From NCBI GenBank assembly GCA_963592205.1, contig CAVAVU010000060.1:1-45807 (forward strand): a DNA stretch of 45,807 nucleotides, written 5' to 3'. Source of the DNA: Claveliimonas sp963592205 (lineage in GTDB: Bacteria > Bacillota > Clostridia > Lachnospirales > Lachnospiraceae). Under the pieces are notes generated by a model. That model was not told where the DNA came from, ran no database searches, and saw only the letters and a program-made list of their open reading frames with translations. Positions 8,550 through 16,216 of the stretch are shown piece after piece. The translations under genes and the position numbers were made by a program. Numbering within the stretch: the first letter of the stretch is position 1; each line of letters opens with the position of its first letter.

Positions 8550-9761
8550 TCACAAAACGCTTGTATTCATCAATGATTCATAAAATACTTCAAGTTCCGA
8601 AGCATTCATCAGTACAGGGACCGGGTATAGCGGATTCGCTTCTTTGTCTGCATACCGGGCGAGACGCGGTATATCTTCCGGCTTAATCTCTGGGATTGTG
8701 TCGGGAATATTGAATCTGTGTTTCATATCCTTGATCGTGTTTATGAAACGTTCAGCGGCTTCGGCATCGGACGTTTTTTTGTCAGCAATACCGGCGGCGA
8801 TAGCGAGTTTATGTAATTTTTTGTGGATACATTTACCATATGATTCCAGTACCATTGGCAGGATTACGGCATTGGCAAGTCCGTGTGGCACGTTATATTC
8901 ACCGCCCAGAGAATGGGCAACGGCATGGACGTAGCCGACATAGGATTTGGTAAATGCACATCCGGCATAGAAGGATGCGTGGAGCATATCGCGACGTGCA
9001 TTGACATTTCTGCCATCGGTGTAGACTGTATCAATATTTTCAAAGATCAGCTGTACAGCATGCAGCGCGTCCCGTCTGGTGTGATAGGTAGTGGATCGCC
9101 CGATGTATGCTTCTATGGCGTGTGTCAGTGCGTCCATTCCGGTTGTTGCTGTAATGGATGGTGGGAGGCTTAATGTGACTTTCGGATCGAGTACAGCATA
9201 GCGTGGAATCAGCGGAAAGTCGTTGATCGCGTATTTATGACGGGTTTCGGCATCCGTGATGACAGCGGCGAGCGTTGTCTCACTTCCGGTTCCGGCAGTA
9301 GTAGGAATGGCAATGAGTAACGGCAGTTTCTTACGCACCTTCAGGATGCCTTTCATCTGCGCCAGTGTCTTGTTTGGGCGGGCAATGCACGCACCAACGG
9401 CTTTGGCACAGTCCATGCTGGAGCCTCCGCCGAAACCGATGATCGCATCACAGGCATGATCACGGTACAGCTCGAGAGCTTCGGCTACATTGACAGTAGT
9501 AGGATTAGCAACAGTTCCATCGTAGATGACAAATGGAATGGCGGCGCGTTCCAGCGTCTGCTCCAGTCGTTTGGTCAGACCGAGACTCCGGATAGAGGCA
9601 TCAGTGACGATCAGCACGCATGATGAATGATTGCCCCGGATCACATCCGGAAGTTCACGGACGCTTCCTACAATCTGTGGTTTGCGGTAGGGCAGCACTG
9701 GCAGTGCTAACCGGAATGCTGCCTGAAATACTCGACAGTAGATCTTTTTGAATATGTTCAT
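8550..9761 (-). CDS. Iron-containing alcohol dehydrogenase
   Basis: The product has 403 residues of the group III (Fe-dependent) alcohol dehydrogenase family and catalyses NAD(P)H-linked interconversion of alcohols and aldehydes or ketones. The dinucleotide-binding motif GGGSSMDCAKA is present, along with PTTAGTGSE. Metal ligands are expected from MDALTHAIEAY and YVHAVAHSLGG...VPHG. An N-terminal extension (about 30 residues, YCRVFQAAFRLALPVLPYRKP) precedes the core. It starts 4 bases after the marR stop codon, with AAGGAT as ribosome binding site, so the two genes form one operon that MarR probably controls. Substrate unknown; a butanol-dehydrogenase-like role is only one option. Confidence 0.92.
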   Translation of the reverse strand: MNIFKKIYCRVFQAAFRLALPVLPYRKPQIVGSVRELPDVIRGNHSSCVLIVTDASIRSLGLTKRLEQTLERAAIPFVIYDGTVANPTTVNVAEALELYRDHACDAIIGFGGGSSMDCAKAVGACIARPNKTLAQMKGILKVRKKLPLLIAIPTTAGTGSETTLAAVITDAETRHKYAINDFPLIPRYAVLDPKVTLSLPPSITATTGMDALTHAIEAYIGRSTTYHTRRDALHAVQLIFENIDTVYTDGRNVNARRDMLHASFYAGCAFTKSYVGYVHAVAHSLGGEYNVPHGLANAVILPMVLESYGKCIHKKLHKLAIAAGIADKKTSDAEAAERFINTIKDMKHRFNIPDTIPEIKPEDIPRLARYADKEANPLYPVPVLMNASELEVFYESLMNTSVL

Positions 9762-9765
9762 ATTT

Positions 9766-10230
9766 TTATCCTTTCTCTTCGAGTACAGTGATCAGTTGTT
9801 CCAGATTGTCGGAAATGTGATAAAGTACCCGGTAAAATGTCTTGGTTTCTTCCATAGTAAGTCCGTTGCGCCCAGCGTCCACTGCCTGGCGGATCAGTTC
9901 AGAGACCTGCCTGGCGTAGGCATGCCCTTTGTCGGTAAGCACTGCCTTTGCGCGGTACTTTCTGCCCTCCTGTGAGGCAGTTTGCCGGTAGGTGATCATG
10001 TCAAAGCCTTCCAGTTCCGACAGGATACGGGAAATCGCAGCTTTGTCCTCACGGCATCTGCTGCACAGTTCAGCAGCGGTCAGCCCTTCCGGTGTGGTAT
10101 ATAAATAGTAGATGCACATCACATGCACGCCTTTCAGACCAATCTCATTCATAGAAAGCTTCTTGATCTTCTGTATGCTTTTGTAGACGCTGGTAATGCC
10201 TCCGGTCAGTAATTCAAAACTATCGGTCAT
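9766..10230 (-). CDS. MarR family transcriptional regulator
   Basis: The product has 154 residues. A winged helix-turn-helix is visible at about residues 45-105 (LTAAELCSRCREDKAAISRI, then a basic wing, QEGRKYRAKAVLT), flanked by helical dimerisation segments as in MarR/OhrR proteins. The recognition region includes a CxxC pair (LCSRC), and one further cysteine is nearby (MCIYY), so thiol-based sensing is possible but unproven. It is the first gene of an operon with the alcohol dehydrogenase. Its promoter carries two palindromes spaced about four helical turns apart, so autorepression is likely. Confidence 0.9.
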   Translation of the reverse strand: MTDSFELLTGGITSVYKSIQKIKKLSMNEIGLKGVHVMCIYYLYTTPEGLTAAELCSRCREDKAAISRILSELEGFDMITYRQTASQEGRKYRAKAVLTDKGHAYARQVSELIRQAVDAGRNGLTMEETKTFYRVLYHISDNLEQLITVLEEKG

Positions 10231-10262
10231 AATTCTTCCTCATTTCACTTTAATAAAAAGTA

Positions 10263-10276
10263 GTTGATTTATCAAC
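10263..10276. promoter_or_regulatory. Palindromic operator 1 (probable MarR site)
   Basis: GTTGATTTATCAAC is an inverted repeat (GTTGAT-TT-ATCAAC) lying just downstream of the marR -10 box, over the expected transcription start. It shares the GTTGA/TCAAC core with operator 2. Confidence 0.65.
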
Positions 10277-10287
10277 AACTATCTGAT

Positions 10288-10316
10288 ATAGTAGCATAGT
10301 CATGTTGATGTTTCAA
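10288..10316 (-). promoter_or_regulatory. Promoter of the marR-alcohol dehydrogenase operon
   Basis: On the minus strand TTGAAA (10311-10316), a 17-base spacer and TACTAT (10288-10293). The -35 lies within operator 2. Confidence 0.72.
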
Positions 10317-10319
10317 CAT
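10302..10319. promoter_or_regulatory. Palindromic operator 2 (probable MarR site)
   Basis: ATGTTGA-TGTT-TCAACAT is an 18-base inverted repeat covering the -35 box of marR. Its centre is about 41 bp from that of operator 1, so both would lie on the same face of the helix. Confidence 0.65.
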
Positions 10320-10323
10320 CTAT

Positions 10324-10352
10324 TTGCAAGTAACTTTAAATGAAATCAATAT
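10324..10352 (+). promoter_or_regulatory. Candidate promoter of the second degV gene
   Basis: TTGCAA (10324-10329), a 17-base spacer and CAATAT (10347-10352). The match is moderate. It starts 5 bases beyond MarR operator 2. Confidence 0.4.
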
Positions 10353-10402
10353 TTGTAATAAACACAGATTCAGAAAGAGTTTAAGAAAGAAGAGGATTAA
10401 CT

Positions 10403-11251
10403 ATGGCAGTTCAGATTATTGTAGATTCTACGGCTGATTTTTCGGCGAAAGAGATTGAAAAAAGACAGATTACCTGTATCCCAATGACAGTAACATTTGG
10501 AAATGAGCAGTATACAGACGGTGTGGATCTTACCAAGGAAGAGTTTTTTGTGAAACTGGTAAATGAAAAAGAATTTCCAAAGACTTCACAGCCGTCTCCG
10601 GCAAAATTTGCTGAATGCTTTGAAGCAGCAAAGGAGAATGGTGATGATGTTGTGGCAATCCTGATTTCCAGTGCACTTAGTGGTACGGTTCAGAGTGCTG
10701 CAATCGCAAAGAATATAGCAGAGCACGAGGGCGTGTATATTGTGGATAGCAAATCAGCCACACTTGGAATTCGGTTGTTAGTGGACCGGGCAGTCAGAAT
10801 GCGCGATCAGGGGAAGAGTGCAAAAGAGATTGCAGAAGAGTTAGATGAGTTAAAAGCGAGAGTGCGTCTTTTTGCAGGACTTGATACGCTGGAATATCTG
10901 CAGAAAGGCGGACGGATTTCCAAAACAGCGGCAAGTCTCGGAAGACTGGCTGGAATCAAACCGATTGTTACCATAGATGAAGAAGGAAAAGTGGCAGTAT
11001 GCGGAAAACAGCGTGGTAATAAAAATGTGTTCCGTCAGATTATAAAATATGTCGAGGCAGAGATGCCGGATGAGAATTATTCGGTGTATTTCCTGTATTC
11101 TGCGGATAAAAAGAACTGTATTTCATTTATTCAGACATTGCAGAAAAACGGCCTGGATTTCGGTAAGATCAAGACCAGAGAGATCGGACCGACGGTTGGA
11201 AGCCATATCGGACCGGGAGCATTCGGAATTGTATATGTTGCGAATAAATAA
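10403..11251 (+). CDS. DegV family fatty-acid-binding protein (second copy)
   Basis: The product has 282 residues with the same two-domain lipid-binding fold as the copy at 4743-5594. Seen are IIVDSTADFS at the N-terminus, TSQPSPAKF, SSALSGT, KGGRISKTAA and IGPTVGSHIGPGAFG near the C-terminus. The last is the conserved region that contacts the lipid head group in family structures. It is more typical of the family than the first copy, whose C-terminus reads THGGPAAFG. The ribosome binding site is AGAGGA. A small helical protein gene follows after 46 bases and may share its transcript. Confidence 0.92.
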   Translation: MAVQIIVDSTADFSAKEIEKRQITCIPMTVTFGNEQYTDGVDLTKEEFFVKLVNEKEFPKTSQPSPAKFAECFEAAKENGDDVVAILISSALSGTVQSAAIAKNIAEHEGVYIVDSKSATLGIRLLVDRAVRMRDQGKSAKEIAEELDELKARVRLFAGLDTLEYLQKGGRISKTAASLGRLAGIKPIVTIDEEGKVAVCGKQRGNKNVFRQIIKYVEAEMPDENYSVYFLYSADKKNCISFIQTLQKNGLDFGKIKTREIGPTVGSHIGPGAFGIVYVANK

Positions 11252-11297
11252 TCGAAAAATGCACATGCTGATCTAAAAAAAGAAAGAAGGATCAGCA

Positions 11298-11744
11298 ATG
11301 GATGGAACGATGAAAGAAGAACAGAGCATACGCCTGTTAAAGGAATGCAGCTCCGGGTGCAAGATGGCGCTGAACAGTATCAATCAGATTCTGGAGTATA
11401 CCGAGGATGAGATACTGGAACATATCATACTGGAGGCGAAGGATGAGCATGAGCGACTGGAGAAGAAAGCGGGTGATCTGCTCCGTAAGGCAGGAGAACA
11501 TGAGAAGGAGCCGGGAATGGTACAGGAGGCATTTGCGCATATCACCATGGATGTGAAGATTATGATGAATGGCGGCAACTGTCAGATTGCAAAGCTTCTG
11601 ATGGATGGCTGTAATATGGGCATTCAGTCCATCAGCGAGAGCAGAAACCAGAACCCGGAAGCGTCTGCGGAAGCATCAGATCTTGCAGCGAAGATTATCA
11701 GGTGCGAGGAGAGCTTTATGAAAAAACTGAGGAAATTCCTGTAA
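11298..11744 (+). CDS. Hypothetical small helical protein
   Basis: The product has 148 residues, is rich in Glu, Lys, Met and Ala, and is almost entirely helical by inspection, with no signal peptide or membrane segment. Heptad-like helices with E/H pairs (EHIILEAKDEHERLE) suggest a helical bundle, possibly ferritin-like, but I cannot identify a confirmed metal-binding ExxH set in two helices. Four cysteines are present. It follows the second degV gene by 46 bases and ends before a clear terminator, so it is probably part of that transcript. Function unknown. Confidence 0.72.
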   Translation: MDGTMKEEQSIRLLKECSSGCKMALNSINQILEYTEDEILEHIILEAKDEHERLEKKAGDLLRKAGEHEKEPGMVQEAFAHITMDVKIMMNGGNCQIAKLLMDGCNMGIQSISESRNQNPEASAEASDLAAKIIRCEESFMKKLRKFL

Positions 11745-11792
11745 GGATAGTTTGTAGGATTAACAACTTTTGATATTATTAACATTTATGGA

Positions 11793-11822
11793 AAGGAATC
11801 ACTGTTTTGTGGTTCCTTTTTT
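11793..11822 (+). terminator. Terminator after the helical protein gene
   Basis: AAGGAATCAC (11793-11802) pairs with GTGGTTCCTT (11809-11818) around a 6-base loop and is followed by a run of T. Confidence 0.85.
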
Positions 11823-11875
11823 GTGTGGCAGCCGGACGGCAAAAATGTTATTGTAATAAGTAGGAGGAAAAAATA

Positions 11876-12715
11876 ATGCTTACAATAGGAACACACATGT
11901 CGATTGCCGGAGGCATTGCGAAGACTGCTGAAAATGTTGTCAAAATGGAAGCTAATACCATGCAGATCTTCAGCCGTAATCCGCGGGGATCGAATTATAA
12001 GACATATACATCAGAAGAGATAGAACGTTTTCAGCAGATACGAACGGAACATCATTTTGGACCAATCCTTGCTCATGCGCCGTATACGATGAACCTGGCA
12101 AGTGCCACGGAGAAGACCTATGAATTCGCCAGCATGGTGATCAGGGAAGACATTAGCCGTATGGATGAACTTGGAATTGAGAATCTGGTCTTTCATCCGG
12201 GCAGCCATACAGGGATCGGTACCGAAGCCGGCATTCAGAATATTATCCGGGGACTGGATCAGGCAGTGACTGCGGATCAGAATATTATGGTGCTGTTGGA
12301 AACGATGAGCGGCAAGGGGACGGAGATTGGCGTGACATTCGAGGAACTGAAAGCAATCCGCGATGGCGTGAAGCATCCGGAGAAGATCGGAGTGTGCCTG
12401 GATACCTGCCATGTGTTCGCAGCAGGATACGATATTGTCCATGATCTGGAAGGCGTACTGAAGGAATTTGACCGTGTACTTGGATTAGAACTGTTACGGG
12501 CAATTCATCTGAATGACAGTATGATGCCGTTTGGCTCACACAAGGATCGCCATGCGCCGATCGGAGAAGGTGAGATTGGCATGGAGGCACTGTTAAATGT
12601 ATTAAAGCATCCCAAATTACGGGATTTACCATTTTATCTGGAGACGCCGTTTGACGATGCCGGCCACAAGGAAGAGATTGCCATGATACGGAAGAAACTG
12701 GCGGAAGAAGGATAG
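11876..12715 (+). CDS. nfo: Endonuclease IV (AP endonuclease)
   Basis: The product has 279 residues, the normal length. It cleaves DNA 5' to abasic sites during base excision repair and uses three zinc ions. Metal-binding motifs are all visible: AHAPYTMNLAS, LVFHPGSH, LLETMSGKG, CLDTCHVFAAGYD, and the C-terminal HLNDSMMPFGSHKDRHAPIG. The start is ATG after GTAGGAGG. The trmO gene follows after 14 bases, so these genes and the GH25 gene probably form an operon. Confidence 0.97.
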   Translation: MLTIGTHMSIAGGIAKTAENVVKMEANTMQIFSRNPRGSNYKTYTSEEIERFQQIRTEHHFGPILAHAPYTMNLASATEKTYEFASMVIREDISRMDELGIENLVFHPGSHTGIGTEAGIQNIIRGLDQAVTADQNIMVLLETMSGKGTEIGVTFEELKAIRDGVKHPEKIGVCLDTCHVFAAGYDIVHDLEGVLKEFDRVLGLELLRAIHLNDSMMPFGSHKDRHAPIGEGEIGMEALLNVLKHPKLRDLPFYLETPFDDAGHKEEIAMIRKKLAEEG

Positions 12716-12729
12716 ATCAGGAGAGCATT

Positions 12730-13419
12730 ATGCAGAAAGATTCAGAAGATTTGATATTAAAGAAGATTGCCGTGATCCGCACGGACTTTCCGGAAAAATT
12801 CGGTGTGCCAAGGCAAAGCGGGCTGGCGGAGACGAGAGGCAAAATCGTGTTTGAACCGGAGTATCGGTCTAAGGATGCATTGCGCGGACTGGAGGCTTAC
12901 AGTCATCTGTGGCTGATCTGGGGGTTCTCAGAAGTAAAGCAGAAGAACTGGCATGCGACTGTGCGTCCGCCGAGACTTGGGGGGAATACGAAGATGGGCG
13001 TATTTGCCACAAGATCTCCGTTTCGTCCGAATCCGATTGGATTGTCGTGTGTCCGTCTTGTGGAAATCTGTGATACGGAGACAGAAGGAACGGTACTTAT
13101 TGTAGAAGGTGTGGATATGATGGACGGCACGCCGATTTATGATGTGAAGCCGTATCTTCCATACGCAGACTGCAAGGAGGGCGCAGCAGGTGGATTTGCG
13201 GAGCAGCATAAGAATGATGGATTAGCGGTAACATTTGACGGAGATCTGGAAATGCATGTGCCGGAAGAACAAAGAACAGTGCTGAGACAGATTTTGGCGC
13301 AGGACCCAAGACCATCTTATCAGGAAGACCCGGAGCGTATCTATGGTATGGACTATGCCGGTATGCAGATAAAGTTCCGGGTGCAGGATGGATGTCTGCA
13401 TGTGTGTAGTGTGAAATAG
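12730..13419 (+). CDS. trmO: tRNA m6t6A37 methyltransferase TrmO
   Basis: The product has 229 residues, close to the E. coli enzyme. TrmO methylates N6 of t6A at position 37 in certain threonine tRNAs, using SAM and a beta-barrel fold. The family signature GVFATRSPFRPNPIGLS is present, preceded by the conserved YSHLWLIWGF segment. A C-terminal extension (after about 150) matches the longer bacterial members. The ATG follows AGGAG. It lies 6 kb from mtaB, which also modifies t6A37. Confidence 0.92.
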   Translation: MQKDSEDLILKKIAVIRTDFPEKFGVPRQSGLAETRGKIVFEPEYRSKDALRGLEAYSHLWLIWGFSEVKQKNWHATVRPPRLGGNTKMGVFATRSPFRPNPIGLSCVRLVEICDTETEGTVLIVEGVDMMDGTPIYDVKPYLPYADCKEGAAGGFAEQHKNDGLAVTFDGDLEMHVPEEQRTVLRQILAQDPRPSYQEDPERIYGMDYAGMQIKFRVQDGCLHVCSVK

Positions 13420-13433
13420 AGAGTGTGAGAAGA

Positions 13434-14306
13434 ATGAAAAAAAGACACGAAATTCAAATAGTGCTGATAATGGTACTGGCAGTGACACTGGTATGCAGCT
13501 GTGGCGGCAAGGAAGAACAGAGTGACGAGAAAAAGACGGAAGGCGTGGAAATAGAAGGCGATACAGATACATACAAATTTGTGGATGTACTGGGTAATGA
13601 ATACGAGGCAGAATTGTTGGATATTCCACTGATCAAGCAGGATCTGACGAGGATTGAGGATGAAAATGGCAAGAAGTTCTATCTGAACGAGGATGGAGAG
13701 AACGCGTCCAGACTGGGAATCGATGTGTCGGAGTATCAGCCGGAAGTGGACTGGCAGCAGGTGAAAGATTATGGCATAGACTTTGTGATCGTGCGTCTGG
13801 GATACCGTGGATATGGGGAAGCAGGGAAGCTTGTGGAGGACAGTATGTTCCGGAGTCATGTAGAAGGCGCGCTGGCAGCAGGTCTGGATGTGGGCGTGTA
13901 TTTTTTCTCGCAGGCGGTCAATCAGGCGGAAGCCGAAGAAGAGGCGCAGTTTGTACTGGAACGGATTCAGGATTATGATATCAAAGGTCCTGTGGTGTTC
14001 GACACAGAAGAGATTAAGAATGATACGGCTAGAACGGACAATCTGGATGGCAAAGCATTTACCAATCACTGTATTACATTCTGCGATGCGGTGAAAGCGG
14101 CAGGCTACGAGACGATGATCTATGCCAATATGAAATGGATGGCATTTACACTGGATCTCACGAGGCTTACGGACTATGAGAAGTGGTATGCAGATTATGA
14201 ACCGTTACCGCAGTGCCCGTATGAAATCTCCATGTGGCAGTACACAGAGACCGGTCAGGTACCTGGGATTGATGGAAATGTAGACATGAACCTGTGGTTT
14301 TTGTAG
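13434..14306 (+). CDS. GH25 lysozyme-like lipoprotein
   Basis: The product has 290 residues from ATG 13434; an in-frame GTG at 13425 is a possible alternative. A basic start and hydrophobic stretch end in a lipobox (LVCSC), so the mature protein is probably lipid-anchored. An acidic linker and about 60 residues of spacer follow. The C-terminal domain (about 90-290) is glycoside hydrolase family 25: GIDVSEYQ, VIVRLGYRGYG, YFFSQAV, VVFDTEE with catalytic acidic residues, and WQYTETGQVPGIDGNVDMN. It would hydrolyse peptidoglycan outside the membrane. It begins 14 bases after trmO, but nothing suggests a functional link. Confidence 0.9.
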   Translation: MKKRHEIQIVLIMVLAVTLVCSCGGKEEQSDEKKTEGVEIEGDTDTYKFVDVLGNEYEAELLDIPLIKQDLTRIEDENGKKFYLNEDGENASRLGIDVSEYQPEVDWQQVKDYGIDFVIVRLGYRGYGEAGKLVEDSMFRSHVEGALAAGLDVGVYFFSQAVNQAEAEEEAQFVLERIQDYDIKGPVVFDTEEIKNDTARTDNLDGKAFTNHCITFCDAVKAAGYETMIYANMKWMAFTLDLTRLTDYEKWYADYEPLPQCPYEISMWQYTETGQVPGIDGNVDMNLWFL

Positions 14307-14327
14307 ATGCTTTTATGAAATGTAGCT

Positions 14328-14375
14328 AAATATACGCGGGGTGTATTTACACATTTGTAAAGAATATGTTACTAT
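14328..14375 (+). promoter_or_regulatory. Promoter of prmA with overlapping inverted repeat
   Basis: TTTACA (14346-14351), an 18-base spacer and TACTAT (14370-14375). An 8-bp inverted repeat AAATATAC/GTGTATTT (14328-14348) overlaps the -35. It could be an operator or a weak terminator of the preceding gene, but it has no T-run. Confidence 0.5.
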
Positions 14376-14416
14376 AAAAATAGTTTGCGTATATGTATGA
14401 AAAGGTGGAATAGCAT

Positions 14417-15370
14417 ATGAAATGGAATAAATTCAGAATTAAAACAACAACAGAGGCAGAGGATATTGTCTGCAGCAGTCTGATGGATCTTGGCGTACAG
14501 GGTGTGGAGGTGGAAGATAAGATCCCGCTTACACAGAGAGAAAAAGAGCAGATGTTTGTGGACATCCTGCCGGAGATTGATGTGGATGATGGCGTGGCTT
14601 GCATCAGCTTCTATCTGGAAGAGGATGAAGATAAGGACAAGATGCTTCAGGCAGTCCGTGAGGAACTAAAAGAGATTGGAACTTATGTGAATGTTGGAAG
14701 TATGGAGATCGAAGAATCCCAGACAGAGGATGTGGACTGGGTGAATAACTGGAAACAGTATTTCCATCAGTTTACGATTGATGATGTGCTGATCATTCCG
14801 TCATGGGAAGATGTACAGCCGGAGGATGAGGATAAGATGATCATCCATATCGATCCGGGTACAGCATTTGGTACGGGTATGCATGAGACAACACAGCTCT
14901 GCATCCGTCAGATTAAAAAATATGTGACAGCAGATACAGAGATTCTGGATGTGGGATGCGGAAGCGGTATTCTGGGAATGCTGGCACTGAAGTTTGGCGC
15001 TAAGCATTCGACAGGTACAGATCTGGATCCGTGTGCGATCGATGCGACACATGAGAACATGGAAGTAAATGGAATCAGCCGTGACCAGTACCGTGTGATG
15101 ATCGGTAATATTATCGATGATAAAGAGGTACAGGATCAGGTTGGGTATGACCGTTATGATATCGTAGCTGCGAATATTCTTGCGGATGTACTGGTGCCGC
15201 TTACTCCTGTGATTCTGAATCATCTGAAGACAGGCGGAATCTACATTACAAGTGGTATTATAGAAGAAAAAGAAGAAACTGTAGTCGAGGCAGTGAAGGC
15301 AGCAGGTCTTGAAGTGCTGGAAGTGAACCATCAGGGTGAATGGGTATCCGTAACTGCGAGAAAGAATTAA
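14417..15370 (+). CDS. prmA: Ribosomal protein L11 methyltransferase
   Basis: The product has 317 residues. It trimethylates lysines and the N-terminus of L11 with SAM. Seen are an N-terminal L11-recognition domain (about 1-110), IDPGTAFGTGMHETTQLC, and the Rossmann SAM loop DVGCGSGILGMLALKFGA at about 176-193. The ANILADVL motif (NxxA/NPPY-like) comes after it. The start ATG follows AAAGGTGG. rsmE starts 27 bases downstream, and prmA-rsmE is a common Firmicute pair. Confidence 0.95.
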   Translation: MKWNKFRIKTTTEAEDIVCSSLMDLGVQGVEVEDKIPLTQREKEQMFVDILPEIDVDDGVACISFYLEEDEDKDKMLQAVREELKEIGTYVNVGSMEIEESQTEDVDWVNNWKQYFHQFTIDDVLIIPSWEDVQPEDEDKMIIHIDPGTAFGTGMHETTQLCIRQIKKYVTADTEILDVGCGSGILGMLALKFGAKHSTGTDLDPCAIDATHENMEVNGISRDQYRVMIGNIIDDKEVQDQVGYDRYDIVAANILADVLVPLTPVILNHLKTGGIYITSGIIEEKEETVVEAVKAAGLEVLEVNHQGEWVSVTARKN

Positions 15371-15397
15371 CCATACAGTGGAGAGCGGGAGGAAGTC

Positions 15398-16135
15398 ATG
15401 CAGCAGTTTTTTGTGACATCAGATCAGGTACAGGGAGAACAGATTTACATAGAAGGAACTGACGTGAATCATATGAAGAATGTACTCCGGATGCGTCCGG
15501 GTGAGAAGCTTGGAGTCAGTGATGGCAATAATCACCATTATATCTGTCAGGTGGACAGATACGAGGATGCGAAGGCAGTTCTTACAATTCTGGAAGAAGA
15601 GACTGTAGATACGGAATTACCGTCTAAGATCTATCTGTTTCAGGGTCTGCCGAAAGGGGACAAGATGGAACTGATCGTGCAGAAAGCGGTAGAACTTGGT
15701 GTATACAAGATCGTTCCGGTAGCTATGAAGCGATGTGTTGTGCGTCTGGATGATAAAAAGGCGGCAAAGAAGGTTGAGCGCTGGGGCGAGATTGCAAGAA
15801 GTGCAGCCAAACAGTCCGGCAGAGGCATCGTACCGAAGGTCGGAAGTGTGCTGAAGTACGATGAAGCGCTGACGTTGTCGAAAGAACTGGATATGGTCAT
15901 GATACCTTATGAGCTTGCTGAGGGAATGGAACAGACGAAGCGCATTATGGAGTCTGTGAAGCCGGGACAGTCTGTGGGAATCTTCATCGGACCGGAAGGC
16001 GGATTTGAGAAAGAAGAAGTAGAGCAGGCAAAAGCAGCGGGTGCAGCAGAGATTACGCTTGGTAAGCGGATCCTTCGTACTGAGACTGCGGGACTTACAG
16101 CATTATCGATCCTGATGTATCATTTGGAAGGTTAA
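15398..16135 (+). CDS. rsmE: 16S rRNA (uracil1498-N3)-methyltransferase
   Basis: The product has 245 residues of the SPOUT superfamily with a deep trefoil knot. It methylates U1498 in helix 44 of 16S rRNA. Conserved stretches are GLPKGDKMELIVQKAVELGV, QSGRG, IGPEGGFEKEEVEQA and LGKRILRTETAGL, which form the knot and SAM site. The ribosome binding site is GGGAGG. It ends 81 bases before the cysteine desulfurase gene. Confidence 0.95.
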   Translation: MQQFFVTSDQVQGEQIYIEGTDVNHMKNVLRMRPGEKLGVSDGNNHHYICQVDRYEDAKAVLTILEEETVDTELPSKIYLFQGLPKGDKMELIVQKAVELGVYKIVPVAMKRCVVRLDDKKAAKKVERWGEIARSAAKQSGRGIVPKVGSVLKYDEALTLSKELDMVMIPYELAEGMEQTKRIMESVKPGQSVGIFIGPEGGFEKEEVEQAKAAGAAEITLGKRILRTETAGLTALSILMYHLEG

Positions 16136-16174
16136 AAAGAAACCATTTCCGTCAGGACATCATAATTTATAGTG

Positions 16175-16201
16175 AGAGATAATATTAGTAAGAGATAATA
16201 T
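16175..16201. repeat. Direct repeat upstream of the cysteine desulfurase
   Basis: AGAGATAATAT occurs at 16175-16185 and again at 16191-16201, offset by 16 bases, ending just before the ribosome binding site (GGAAAGGA). It could be a tandem regulator site or duplicated -10-like sequence. Confidence 0.45.
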
Positions 16202-16216
16202 GGAAAGGAACAGATC

